Source of the DNA: Bacteriovoracaceae bacterium UBA6261
GTDB taxonomy: Bacteria; Bdellovibrionota; Bacteriovoracia; Bacteriovoracales; Bacteriovoracaceae
Assembly: GCA_002440825.1 (NCBI GenBank)
Contig: DJVH01000107.1
Span: 348-15,370 of the forward strand
DNA: 15,023 nucleotides
Direction: 5' to 3'
In this document: positions 1-6,873 of the stretch, piece after piece
How the letters are laid out: each line of letters opens with the position of its first letter
How positions within the stretch are numbered: the stretch's first letter is position 1
Translations under genes and position numbers: made by a program
Notes under the pieces: generated by a model
Told to the model about the DNA's origin: nothing
The model's input: only the letters and a program-made list of their open reading frames with translations
Databases searched by the model: none

Positions 1-1469
1 TTATTTTTGCCGATGAACCAACTGGAAATCTCGACTCTGTCAGCGAAAAAGAAATTCTCACTATTTTAAAAGAGTTGAATGAGCAGGGAATTACAGTCGT
101 CATCGTCACGCACGAAGAAGAAGTCGGTCAGCAGGCGAAGAGGTTGATCCGTATGCGCGACGGTGCGATCGTTTCAGATGAAAGACAAGCGCCTCTTCCG
201 GAAAAAAAACAACTTGCGGTTTCCAATCATCACGCGGACAGAAATTTCTTTGTCGAAGTCTATGAATATCTCAAACTCGGCTTTAAAACTCTTGCCGCCA
301 ATAAAGTGCGAACGGCCCTTTCGGTGCTGGGGATTCTTATAGGCGTAGCTGCCGTTATCGCCATGCTGGCCATCGGTAGAGGAGCTCAGAAACAAATCGA
401 ATCACAACTTTCATCCCTTGGTTCAAATCTTCTCGTTCTTCGTCCCGGGGCCATGCGAGTCGGAGGGGTGACACAGGAGAGCGGTGCAACCGCACGACTG
501 AACTTTGAAGATACACAATACATCAAAGATCAGATCACTGGTGTTAAAAATGCGTCTGCAACGGTGAACGGCAGAGGTCAGGTGACTTACGGAAATAAAA
601 ACTGGAGCACGAGAATTATCGGTGCGAGTCCAAGTTATGAACAAATTCGTTCTTCAACTCCTCAGGCAGGAAGATTTTTTAACGATGCGGATAACTTGAA
701 ACGCGCGAGAGTTGCTGTCATCGGGGTGGCGATTGTCCGCGAACTTTTCGGCGATAAAAATCCTTTGGGTGAAATGATCAAGATTAATAAAATTTCTTTT
801 CAGGTCATTGGTATTCTTCCAGAGAAAGGTTCAACGGGGTTTATGGATCAAGATGATGTGATCGTGATGCCGGTTTACACGGCCATGCACAGACTTTTGG
901 GAAAAGAATATGTGGATTCGATTGATATGGAAATGTCTGATCCGCAATCCATGAGTGAAGCAGAAGACAAAGTCATCGAGTTGATGAATCAACGTCACCG
1001 CGTTCCCCCGACTTTGAGAGAAACAGCTTTCGAAGTGAGAAATATGGCAGATATTCAGGCGGCCGTTCAACAAAGTTCACAAACAATGTCTTTGTTGCTT
1101 TCGTCGATTGCAGCGATTTCACTTGTCGTCGGTGGCATCGGCATTATGAACATCATGCTTGTGTCAGTCACTGAAAGAACTCGTGAAATTGGATTGAGAA
1201 AAGCTATCGGTGCAAAACGCTGGGATATTCTGGCTCAGTTTCTGTCGGAGTCTGTTGTCGTCAGTGCTGTCGGTGGATTGTCCGGCATTTTTCTCGGTTG
1301 GGTCATTACTCTTTTGATTGGACAGTTTTCCGGATGGACAACTTCCATTTCGCCTTCCTCTGTCCTGTTGGCGTTTATTTTCTCTGCTTCTATCGGAATT
1401 ATCTTTGGAATTTATCCGGCAAGAAAAGCGTCACTTCTGCATCCGATTGATGCCTTAAGACACGAGTAG
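1..1469 (+). CDS. macB: MacB-like ABC exporter, ATPase-permease fusion (5' end outside window)
   Basis: The frame is open from base 3 and ends in TAG; 488 residues are visible. It opens inside the nucleotide-binding domain: Walker B and following residues (IFADEPTGNLDS), then the switch histidine in VIVTHE (about residue 37). A linker leads into the first membrane segment (about 104-126), a large periplasmic MacB_PCD domain, and the FtsX-type permease with three further membrane segments (about 362-385, 418-440, 453-473). The motif TERTREIGLRKAIGA between the second and third segments is typical of MacB/FtsX permeases. Proteins of this class are about 650 residues, so roughly a quarter is missing upstream. 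The family works as a dimer in the inner membrane with a periplasmic adaptor and a TolC-type outer-membrane channel, exporting macrolides, peptides or lipoproteins by mechanotransmission. The adaptor gene would be expected upstream; the substrate cannot be inferred. An internal ATG at 75 is not the real start. Confidence 0.93.
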   Translation, partial: IFADEPTGNLDSVSEKEILTILKELNEQGITVVIVTHEEEVGQQAKRLIRMRDGAIVSDERQAPLPEKKQLAVSNHHADRNFFVEVYEYLKLGFKTLAANKVRTALSVLGILIGVAAVIAMLAIGRGAQKQIESQLSSLGSNLLVLRPGAMRVGGVTQESGATARLNFEDTQYIKDQITGVKNASATVNGRGQVTYGNKNWSTRIIGASPSYEQIRSSTPQAGRFFNDADNLKRARVAVIGVAIVRELFGDKNPLGEMIKINKISFQVIGILPEKGSTGFMDQDDVIVMPVYTAMHRLLGKEYVDSIDMEMSDPQSMSEAEDKVIELMNQRHRVPPTLRETAFEVRNMADIQAAVQQSSQTMSLLLSSIAAISLVVGGIGIMNIMLVSVTERTREIGLRKAIGAKRWDILAQFLSESVVVSAVGGLSGIFLGWVITLLIGQFSGWTTSISPSSVLLAFIFSASIGIIFGIYPARKASLLHPIDALRHE

Positions 1470-1473
1470 AAAT

Positions 1474-1989
1474 TTAGTCATCAGAACCGCAGTTGGTATT
1501 GGCGAAAACAGCGACTTCATTATTTTTTGTGTCGTAAATTCCTACGACTGTTCCGGCCGTGTTGTTTCCGCTTGCGTTTCCGCTGTACACTTCAATATCT
1601 TGTTCGCCGATGAACACGGCGATATTTTTTGCAATCAATAGTTCTTCTTCTTTTGAAGGGTTTGATGAATCGATTAAATCAGCGACAGCTGATGCTGTTC
1701 CGGTAGCATCTTTTTTGTTAAGGGAAAGAGCTACGCCATCATCGAAAAACGGACAAGCAGTATGAGCGGCCTGAGCTACAGTGTTCATTCTGATTTCCTG
1801 TGCACTTGTGCCTTTGCCTTTTAGTTCTATGACTTTTTTATAAGTTGAGTGAGTGACAATATCAGTTGCGACAAGAGCGCTTGCAGCCATATCAAGTCTT
1901 TTGTTTGTTAAGTTTTTCAGAGGAACAATTTTAGAAGCAAACACGTTGCTTGAAATCACCATTAATCCGGCAATAAAAAGAGCTTTCAT
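1474..1989 (-). CDS. Small secreted protein of unknown function
   Basis: This is a 171-residue protein I do not recognise. The first 18 or so residues (MKALFIAGLMVISSNVFA) form a Sec signal peptide with a plausible cleavage after VFA, so the product should be periplasmic or exported. The mature part is about 150 residues, rich in Ala, Asn, Thr and Asp, with no membrane segment. It has only two cysteines, one near the middle (TACPFF) and one near the end (NTNCGSDD), which could form a disulfide. The C-terminal third looks beta-rich (VVGIYDTKNNEVAVF). The ATG at 1989 is preceded by a good AGGAG with a 5-base spacer, which supports the start. It faces the macB gene tail-to-tail with only 4 bases between the stops and no visible terminator. 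I infer no function. Confidence 0.8.
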   Translation of the reverse strand: MKALFIAGLMVISSNVFASKIVPLKNLTNKRLDMAASALVATDIVTHSTYKKVIELKGKGTSAQEIRMNTVAQAAHTACPFFDDGVALSLNKKDATGTASAVADLIDSSNPSKEEELLIAKNIAVFIGEQDIEVYSGNASGNNTAGTVVGIYDTKNNEVAVFANTNCGSDD

Positions 1990-2063
1990 AGAGACTCCTG
2001 AAAATCAAAAAAATTTAGCTTTATATAATGCGGATTGGGACACATTGAAAGCGGGGAGTCTCT
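1990..2063 (-). promoter_or_regulatory. Inverted repeat able to pair with a Shine-Dalgarno site
   Basis: AGAGACTCC at 1990-1998 and GGAGTCTCT at 2055-2063 are perfect 9-base inverted repeats with 56 bases between them. On minus-strand RNA the downstream arm contains the AGGAG ribosome binding site of the gene starting at 1989. The pairing is only possible on transcripts that begin upstream of 2063, for example read-through from the MFS gene. It could be chance; in an intergenic region this short a 9-base match is uncommon but not decisive. Confidence 0.3.
2022..2050 (-). promoter_or_regulatory. Possible promoter for the small secreted protein
   Basis: On the minus strand, TTTCAA (complement of 2045-2050) lies 17 bases before TATATA (complement of 2022-2027); TATAAA at 2020-2025 is an alternative -10. 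The -35 match is weak (3 of 6) and the -10 match moderate. Transcription would start near 2015, giving a leader of about 25 bases with the AGGAG site. If this promoter is not used, the gene would depend on read-through from the MFS gene. Confidence 0.3.
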
Positions 2064-2075
2064 GACAGGTAACTA

Positions 2076-3308
2076 TTACAGGCTGGCGCGGTTGACGTGA
2101 TTGATAATGATCGAGTTAATTTTATTGGCCTTCTTGATGAATAAATAGCCTCCGACGAGGCAGAGAGAGCCGTTGATGAAAAATGTTTCGTGCAAGCCCA
2201 GATGCTCGGCCATAAAACCCATTAAAAGGCTTCCAAACGGAGCCGTTCCGAACAGGCCTAGAGTCAGAAAGCTGATCACGCGGCCGCGTTTATCGTCTTC
2301 GACCAGCGTTTGAATAATGGTATTGGTAGAGGCCATCTGGAGCATCAGTCCCATGCCTGTCATAAAAACACAAACGAGTACGAGCGGAAGTACGTGAACG
2401 AAGGAAAGGACCATGAGAAATGCCCCCATATTGAGACCTCCAAAAGCGATAATACCGCCGAGGTCAGGCGGACCTTTTCTATTGGCGAGGTAGAGGGCCC
2501 CGGTCAGCGAGCCCAGGCCTGTTGCCGCTGAGATGTAGCCGAGTGTGTGAGCGCCACCGCCCGGAAGCGAAGCTGCGAGTGCAGGAAAAATGCTTATGTA
2601 AGGCGATCCAAAAAAACTGATGTAAGCGACGAAGAGAATAACAGCTGCGATCGCTTCATTGTCAAAGGCAGAATGATAGCCGACTTTGATGTGATCAAAG
2701 ATTTTATTAACGTTGAATTTCATTCTTTTGACTTTGTCCACTTTGATGGAAAAGAGCGCAGTCAAAACGGCGATGTAACTTACGCCGTTCAAAAGAAAGC
2801 ACATTCCTTCTCCGACAGCGGCGATGGCAGCTCCCGCAATCGCAGGACCAATAAGTCTGGTCATATTCACGATAGAGGAATTGATGGCAATGGCGTTGGG
2901 AAGATCTTCCCGGTTCTTTACCATCTGAACGACAAAAGATTGTCTTCCTGTGATATCAAAACAATTAATGCATCCGAGAGTAAAGTCGAGAATGATCAAC
3001 TGAGTGAGAGTGATTTTCCCGGTTAGAGTCAGGTAGGCCAGAGTAAAGGCCTGCAGGGCCGAAACTGTCTGCGTGCAGATGAGCAATTTGTGTCGATCGA
3101 CGTGATCGACAATCACTCCGGCAAACAATCCAAAAATAAACATCGGTATTTGAGCGGCAAAGCCGGCAATGCCCAGCCAGAACGCGGATTTGGTCAGACG
3201 ATAAACCATCCAGCTCATTGCCAATTGCTGCATCCACGTTCCAATCAGCGAAACAAATTGTCCGCTGATGTAGATTTTGTAGTTGCGATGCTTGAGCGCT
3301 GGAAACAT
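2076..3308 (-). CDS. MFS transporter, EntS/MFS_3-like exporter
   Basis: This is a 410-residue polytopic membrane protein, close to the usual length of 12-segment major facilitator exporters. The MFS motif A appears at about residues 60-76 as GLFAGVIVDHVDRHKLL, with the G-x3-D-x2-D-R pattern between segments 2 and 3. The opening (FPALKHRNYKIYISGQFVS) and the GTWMQ-x4-W region resemble the MFS_3 'transmembrane secretion effector' group, which includes the enterobactin exporter EntS. A proton-driven efflux role is therefore expected, with substrate unknown. The start ATG lies 4 bases past the stop of the upstream gene, and its AAGGAG site (10-base spacer) overlaps the last codons of that gene, so the two are probably translationally coupled. 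No terminator is obvious after the TAA at 2076. Confidence 0.9.
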   Translation of the reverse strand: MFPALKHRNYKIYISGQFVSLIGTWMQQLAMSWMVYRLTKSAFWLGIAGFAAQIPMFIFGLFAGVIVDHVDRHKLLICTQTVSALQAFTLAYLTLTGKITLTQLIILDFTLGCINCFDITGRQSFVVQMVKNREDLPNAIAINSSIVNMTRLIGPAIAGAAIAAVGEGMCFLLNGVSYIAVLTALFSIKVDKVKRMKFNVNKIFDHIKVGYHSAFDNEAIAAVILFVAYISFFGSPYISIFPALAASLPGGGAHTLGYISAATGLGSLTGALYLANRKGPPDLGGIIAFGGLNMGAFLMVLSFVHVLPLVLVCVFMTGMGLMLQMASTNTIIQTLVEDDKRGRVISFLTLGLFGTAPFGSLLMGFMAEHLGLHETFFINGSLCLVGGYLFIKKANKINSIIINHVNRASL

Positions 3309-3312
3309 TCGT

Positions 3313-3984
3313 TTAAGGCTCCTTCACCTGCATAACGAGATACGGCCCTTCTTGAACGGCAATCGCTTTAGAAAAAGGAATGCGCATTTTAAAATGCGGA
3401 CTGTAAACGATGAAGGTGTGAAATTCACCATTTTCTCCGGCGGGATCAATTCCTTCCGGCAATCTGTTGATATAATTTTCATCGTATTCACAATTGAGAA
3501 AACTAGAATCAAGCTTGGATGTCATAACCGCAGTGACGATGGCCTTGTGGCCTGTGTCCATCAATTCTTTGAAAACATCTTTTGTCTTCTTTCCCCATAG
3601 AGGAAAAACAGCTTCCATCTCTAATGGCTTCAGCATGTCTTCACGGAATTTTTTTACATCTTCCAGATGAATATCGCCGAATGCGATTTTGCGGACACCT
3701 CGCTTTCCAAAAATGGAAAGAATTTTTCCGACGTGATCAATGTATTCTTCATTCGAGCAATCTCCCGGAAGAAAAATTCTTTGCAGCGGCAGCTTCAGCA
3801 TTTTTGCCTGTTCAACAAGAAGGGCTTCAGGAATGCCGTGAAATTTTACATTGTTTGTGTCGCGATTGATGGTTGTGATTAAACCAATCACTTCATAGCG
3901 AGGATCTTTTTTCAGGTAGTGAAGAGTGAGCGCGCTGTCTTTGCCACCACTCCAGAACAATAGAATTTTTTCTTTATCAGACAT
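3313..3984 (-). CDS. DUF71 / diphthine-ammonia-ligase-type ATP-binding protein
   Basis: This 223-residue cytoplasmic protein is of the PP-loop ATPase (adenine nucleotide alpha hydrolase) superfamily. The pyrophosphate-binding loop SGGKDS is at residues 12-17, after a short beta strand. The C-terminal signature GIDPAGENGEFHTF (about 177-190) matches the conserved ENGE-H-TF region of DUF71 proteins. In archaea and eukaryotes this family makes diphthamide from diphthine and ammonia using ATP. Bacteria lack the diphthamide pathway, and the bacterial members have no settled role, though an ATP-dependent amidation is likely. Length is normal for the bacterial form. The start at 3984 has only a weak AAGGG-like site. 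It is the first gene of a pair with the MFS exporter and is divergent from the methyltransferase gene with 42 bases between starts. Confidence 0.88.
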   Translation of the reverse strand: MSDKEKILLFWSGGKDSALTLHYLKKDPRYEVIGLITTINRDTNNVKFHGIPEALLVEQAKMLKLPLQRIFLPGDCSNEEYIDHVGKILSIFGKRGVRKIAFGDIHLEDVKKFREDMLKPLEMEAVFPLWGKKTKDVFKELMDTGHKAIVTAVMTSKLDSSFLNCEYDENYINRLPEGIDPAGENGEFHTFIVYSPHFKMRIPFSKAIAVQEGPYLVMQVKEP

Positions 3985-3992
3985 GTTTTTAC

Positions 3993-4005
3993 CCTTTTTA
4001 AAAGG
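3993..4005. promoter_or_regulatory. Palindrome CCTTTT-T-AAAAGG in a divergent intergenic region
   Basis: This perfect dyad has 6-base arms around a single T. It sits in the 42-base region between the divergent DUF71 (-) and methyltransferase (+) genes, just upstream of the overlapping -10-like elements TATAGT (+, 4014-4019) and TATACC (-, complement of 4012-4017). A symmetrical site here could serve as an operator for both genes. It is short and A/T-rich, so chance is possible. Confidence 0.3.
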
Positions 4006-4013
4006 ATTGAAGG

Positions 4014-4019
4014 TATAGT
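4014..4019 (+). promoter_or_regulatory. -10-like TATAGT just before the methyltransferase start
   Basis: TATAGT (5 of 6 to TATAAT) ends 7 bases before the ATG at 4027. No convincing -35 hexamer lies 16-18 bases upstream (the region is T-rich with the CCTTTTTAAAAGG dyad). If used, transcription would start at or within a few bases of the ATG, giving a leaderless message. Confidence 0.35.
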
Positions 4020-4026
4020 GCCGCTC

Positions 4027-4800
4027 ATGAAAGCTTTTTCTCTAAAACATTTATCAGATTTTCGATCGATTGCCGAGTCGATTCTAACAGATGCAGAGAG
4101 AGAGGAGTTGTTAAAAAACATTCATTTTTTTTATGCTCCCGATAGCGCTTCTTACCAGAGTATTCAGGATCACTCAGAATACGTCGACACCATTCTGGGA
4201 TTTCATATAAATGAAATTGAGTTAAACCTGAAATCTACGGCGCAGATTTTACAACCTGACGGCAATGTCTCGACCTGGGGACGGCAAATGCATGAAGGGA
4301 GTCAATCCTGGGTCGGATTAAATCCAAGACAGTTACTTACACCATACCATGAATTGCTGGAGATGTGCCGCTTGCTCAATCCCAAGGCCGGAACAACCTT
4401 GATTGATCTCGGTGCAGGTTATGCCCGTATGGCCTTTGTTTTAAATCAATACGAACCGCTGGCGAAGTTTATCGGATACGAAATAGTGGAAGAGCGGGTC
4501 ACTGAAAGCAACAGGCTTCTGAAGCACTATGAGCTTAGCGATTCAGTCATGATTGCTCAGGACCTTTCGTCAAAAAGCTTTTCTTTACCAGTGGCGGATT
4601 TCTATCTGCTTTATGACTATGGCAATGTCGAGCATATCAAGTCGACTTTGAATGATTTAAAAAACATTGCGTTTAAACACCCCATAAAAGTCATCGGCCG
4701 GGGCAGGATGCGAGGTCTGATTGATAATGATCATGCCTGGTTGTCCCAGGTTTTCGAGCCCATCCATTGTGAAACGTTCTCGTTATACTCGTCTTTTTAA
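4027..4800 (+). CDS. Class I SAM-dependent methyltransferase, target unknown
   Basis: From the ATG at 4027 the protein is 257 residues. The Rossmann-type SAM-binding site is clear: motif I TLIDLGAGYARM (D127, G129, G131), motif II acidic residue in IGYEIVEERV, and a post-motif strand ADFYLLYDYGN at the usual motif IV position. About 110 N-terminal residues precede the core and carry no motif I can name. The lack of an NPPY/DPPY motif argues against a DNA or glutamine N-methyltransferase. The region before motif I (TPYHELLEMCRLL) resembles a group of poorly characterised, distantly Dot1-like enzymes, but the substrate cannot be called. A GTG at 4018 in frame is an alternative start, with GAAGG four bases before it; it overlaps the TATAGT element. 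The gene heads three plus-strand genes. Confidence 0.8.
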   Translation: MKAFSLKHLSDFRSIAESILTDAEREELLKNIHFFYAPDSASYQSIQDHSEYVDTILGFHINEIELNLKSTAQILQPDGNVSTWGRQMHEGSQSWVGLNPRQLLTPYHELLEMCRLLNPKAGTTLIDLGAGYARMAFVLNQYEPLAKFIGYEIVEERVTESNRLLKHYELSDSVMIAQDLSSKSFSLPVADFYLLYDYGNVEHIKSTLNDLKNIAFKHPIKVIGRGRMRGLIDNDHAWLSQVFEPIHCETFSLYSSF

Positions 4801-4815
4801 CTCGGTTAATTTTTT
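4797..4815 (+). terminator. Weak terminator-like hairpin after the methyltransferase
   Basis: TTAAC-TCG-GTTAA is followed by six T, overlapping the stop codon. The stem is only 5 base pairs and A/T-rich, so it would be a poor intrinsic terminator at best. Confidence 0.22.
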
Positions 4816-4829
4816 CCTTTGTTTTCCGA

Positions 4830-4835
4830 TATAGT
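4830..4835 (+). promoter_or_regulatory. -10-like TATAGT just before the HAD lipoprotein start
   Basis: The same hexamer as at 4014, here 4 bases before the ATG at 4840. No Shine-Dalgarno sequence lies in the pyrimidine-rich 20 bases upstream of the start. No good -35 is visible, so promoter function is unproven. Confidence 0.3.
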
Positions 4836-4839
4836 TCTG

Positions 4840-5691
4840 ATGAGATTTTATCTTTTTTCCATCTTCCTTCTTTTTGTTTCCTGTTCGCAGTGGTCGCGTT
4901 CGCCCTCGTCTGTTTCCAAAGTTCGCCATGTTGTTTTTGACATCGACTGGACCATAACATCTGAAGTGAAACCAGATCAGAAAGGGCCGCGCTTGATTGC
5001 CATTGAAGGGAAAAAATATTTTGTTCAGGATGGCATTGAAGACTTTATTGAAAACCTTCTTCGCCATGATGTGAAAGTGTCTTTCTTCAGTGGTGGGAGC
5101 TTTTCGCGCAATCATTTACTTCTGAAAAGTATAAAACTCTCTGATGGGCGATCGCTTGAATCTGTTGCGTATAAAATTCTCAACAGGGAAGATCTCACGC
5201 CTGTCCCAAATATTCCCACGAGTGAAAAGTTTTTCAAGCGTTATAAAAAAGATCTCACAAAAATCAGTCAGGATCTCAGTGAGCTGGTGATGATTGATGA
5301 TACCGAACATTTTGTGTTAAATGCTGCTCAGGAAGATCATGTTGTTTACCTGGGGAAAACTTTTGAACATTTTGACACATTCAAAGAGGCCACACTCGCC
5401 GGCGGAGAGTACGTTCCCAAAACAGAGAGAGAGTGGAGCTTTGCCCGCAAGAAAATGTTTATTTTAAACGGCGCTTTCCATGAAGCGTTGAAGGACGTTG
5501 AAGAAAATGGACTCAGTCTCTCTGAAGCCGTCATCAGGCAAAACCGGGAACTTGATCTGGCCCGCGGCAACTGGAATGATTATTCAAATAGAATGTATAA
5601 GATTTCTCTAGCGGTTTCTTTCACGGCTTCAGGCAAGACCGGCGCTTCAGGCAGCTGTGTCCAGCTTTTTTCACCTTTTCTCGCGGAATAA
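4840..5691 (+). CDS. HAD-superfamily (NIF-like) phosphatase, probable lipoprotein
   Basis: From the ATG at 4840 the protein is 283 residues. It begins with a short hydrophobic segment ending in LLFVSC, a lipobox-like sequence with Cys15 as the expected lipidated residue (Phe at -3 is atypical). HAD motif I is VVFDIDWTIT, with nucleophile and acid D34 and D36 and T38. Motif II is probably the Ser of FFSGGS. Motif IV is VMIDDTEH with D153 and D154. The arrangement, with the small insert after motif I, resembles the NLI-interacting-factor (FCP1/SCP) type of HAD phosphatases, so a phosphate monoester hydrolase is likely; the substrate is unknown. Export of a HAD enzyme is uncommon but has precedent (for example class B acid phosphatases and lipoprotein e(P4)). 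An in-frame TTG at 4819 would spoil the signal peptide. The gene starts 39 bases after the methyltransferase gene. Confidence 0.75.
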   Translation: MRFYLFSIFLLFVSCSQWSRSPSSVSKVRHVVFDIDWTITSEVKPDQKGPRLIAIEGKKYFVQDGIEDFIENLLRHDVKVSFFSGGSFSRNHLLLKSIKLSDGRSLESVAYKILNREDLTPVPNIPTSEKFFKRYKKDLTKISQDLSELVMIDDTEHFVLNAAQEDHVVYLGKTFEHFDTFKEATLAGGEYVPKTEREWSFARKKMFILNGAFHEALKDVEENGLSLSEAVIRQNRELDLARGNWNDYSNRMYKISLAVSFTASGKTGASGSCVQLFSPFLAE

Positions 5692-5698
5692 AATTAGT

Positions 5699-5704
5699 TA
5701 AAGT
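5699..5704 (+). promoter_or_regulatory. -10-like TAAAGT just before the metallophosphoesterase start
   Basis: TAAAGT ends 5 bases before the ATG at 5710, within the 18-base gap after the HAD gene. No AGGAG-type site is present; the best purine stretch is AAAG in the hexamer itself. It may be chance in A/T-rich DNA. It is listed because the same arrangement recurs before neighbouring genes. Confidence 0.2.
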
Positions 5705-5709
5705 AAATC

Positions 5710-6873
5710 ATGAAAATCTTTTTCATCGTCTTTGTGTCGATATTTTCTTATTTTAATTACCTGGTGGCACGTTACTATTCCAACGCCTTTAATCTTTCCG
5801 GGAAAATGAATATTGCGTTCTGGATTTTTAATGTGCTTGCAACAGCGAGCATTTTTGCAGCTCCTTATGTCTATCGCGTTTATCCGGAAAGAAATCCGGG
5901 ATTTTTTTACAATGCTCTTCAATGGAGCGGGTATTTTTTCTTCGGGATTTATTCTGTTCTTTTTTTATTTGTCTTTCTGAACTCCACCGGTTTGTACGTT
6001 TACGAAAAATTTTCAGCTCCTTCTGAAGAAAGAAGAAATTTTTTGAAATTGATGGTCGCGGGAGTCAGTCTCAGTGCAACCGGAATGATGAGCGTTGCCG
6101 GCTTTGTCGAAGCGAGGATGAAACCTGTTGTGAAGAAAGTGAAAGTGCCGCTTCCTCATTTGCCAGACGAGTTTCACGGCGTAACGATTCTGCAGTTGAG
6201 CGATATTCATGTCGGGCAGACAATTAAAGGCGATTTTGTAGAAACACTGGTTCAGATGAGCAATGAACTTAAACCGGATATGGTTGTTCTCACAGGCGAT
6301 CTTATTGACGGCCTTCATTCACACCTCGCTCACGAGCTCGACAGTTTTAAAAATATAGAGGCCCCTCTGGGACGCTTCATGATTCCCGGCAATCACGAAT
6401 ATTATTGGGGCGTCGATCACTGGATGGAATTCTGGCGAGGTCTCGGTTACAAAACGCTGATCAATGAACATACTCTTGTGGAAAAAAACGGAACAAAAAT
6501 CGCCATGGGTGGAGTTCATGATTACTCAGCTTCTCACACCGATGGAAGTCTGGTTTCTTCTCCGGAAGAAGCTTTCAAAGGTTTGCCTGCAGACATCACA
6601 AAGATTTTGCTCGCTCACCAGCCGCGCAGTCTCTATAAGGCCCTCAAGGCCGGTGTGCATTTTCAAATTTCAGGACATACACATTCCGGACAATATTTTC
6701 CTTACAATCTCTTGATCTATCTTTTTCAGCCTTACGTGAAAGGGCTTCATCACCACGAAGAAAAAATGTGGATCTATGTCAACCAGGGAACTGGCTACTG
6801 GGGACCGCCGAGCCGCTTTGGAGTTCCGCCTGAAATCACTTTAATTGAATTGATCAAACAACCTGTCGCTTAA
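5710..6873 (+). CDS. Membrane-anchored metallophosphoesterase, YkuE/YaeI-like
   Basis: The protein has 387 residues. The N-terminal third is hydrophobic, with segments at about 3-21, 34-55 and 68-98, then a twin-arginine-like RRNFLK at 108-113 followed by a fourth hydrophobic stretch to about 131. The catalytic domain shows the full calcineurin-like set: SDIH (D165, H167), GDLID (D197), GNHE (N228, H229), AHQP (H303) and GHTHSG (H323, H325), which bind two metal ions. This matches the YkuE/YaeI group of membrane-associated phosphoesterases, some of which hydrolyse UDP-2,3-diacylglucosamine or act on the envelope. The extracytoplasmic location here is inferred from the RR motif. The ATG is 18 bases after the HAD gene and lacks a Shine-Dalgarno site. 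The 3' end overlaps hrpB on the other strand by 20 bases. Confidence 0.88.
   Translation: MKIFFIVFVSIFSYFNYLVARYYSNAFNLSGKMNIAFWIFNVLATASIFAAPYVYRVYPERNPGFFYNALQWSGYFFFGIYSVLFLFVFLNSTGLYVYEKFSAPSEERRNFLKLMVAGVSLSATGMMSVAGFVEARMKPVVKKVKVPLPHLPDEFHGVTILQLSDIHVGQTIKGDFVETLVQMSNELKPDMVVLTGDLIDGLHSHLAHELDSFKNIEAPLGRFMIPGNHEYYWGVDHWMEFWRGLGYKTLINEHTLVEKNGTKIAMGGVHDYSASHTDGSLVSSPEEAFKGLPADITKILLAHQPRSLYKALKAGVHFQISGHTHSGQYFPYNLLIYLFQPYVKGLHHHEEKMWIYVNQGTGYWGPPSRFGVPPEITLIELIKQPVA

Noticed and set aside
2547..3026. A 159-codon open frame on the plus strand
   Set aside because: It lies wholly antisense to the MFS gene. Its translation is dominated by Lys, Arg, Asp and Ser with no motif, as expected of a shadow of a hydrophobic membrane protein.
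4018..4026. GTG at 4018 as start of the methyltransferase
   Set aside because: It overlaps the TATAGT element and adds only three residues. GAAGG four bases before it is rather close. It remains possible, so it is mentioned as an alternative.
4819..4839. TTG at 4819 as start of the HAD protein
   Set aside because: It would put seven extra residues including Asp before the hydrophobic segment and weaken the lipoprotein signal. It has no Shine-Dalgarno site.
4691..5115. Minus-strand open frames across the methyltransferase-HAD junction
   Set aside because: They are antisense to two well-supported genes, show Lys/Arg-rich translations without motifs, and have no ribosome binding site.
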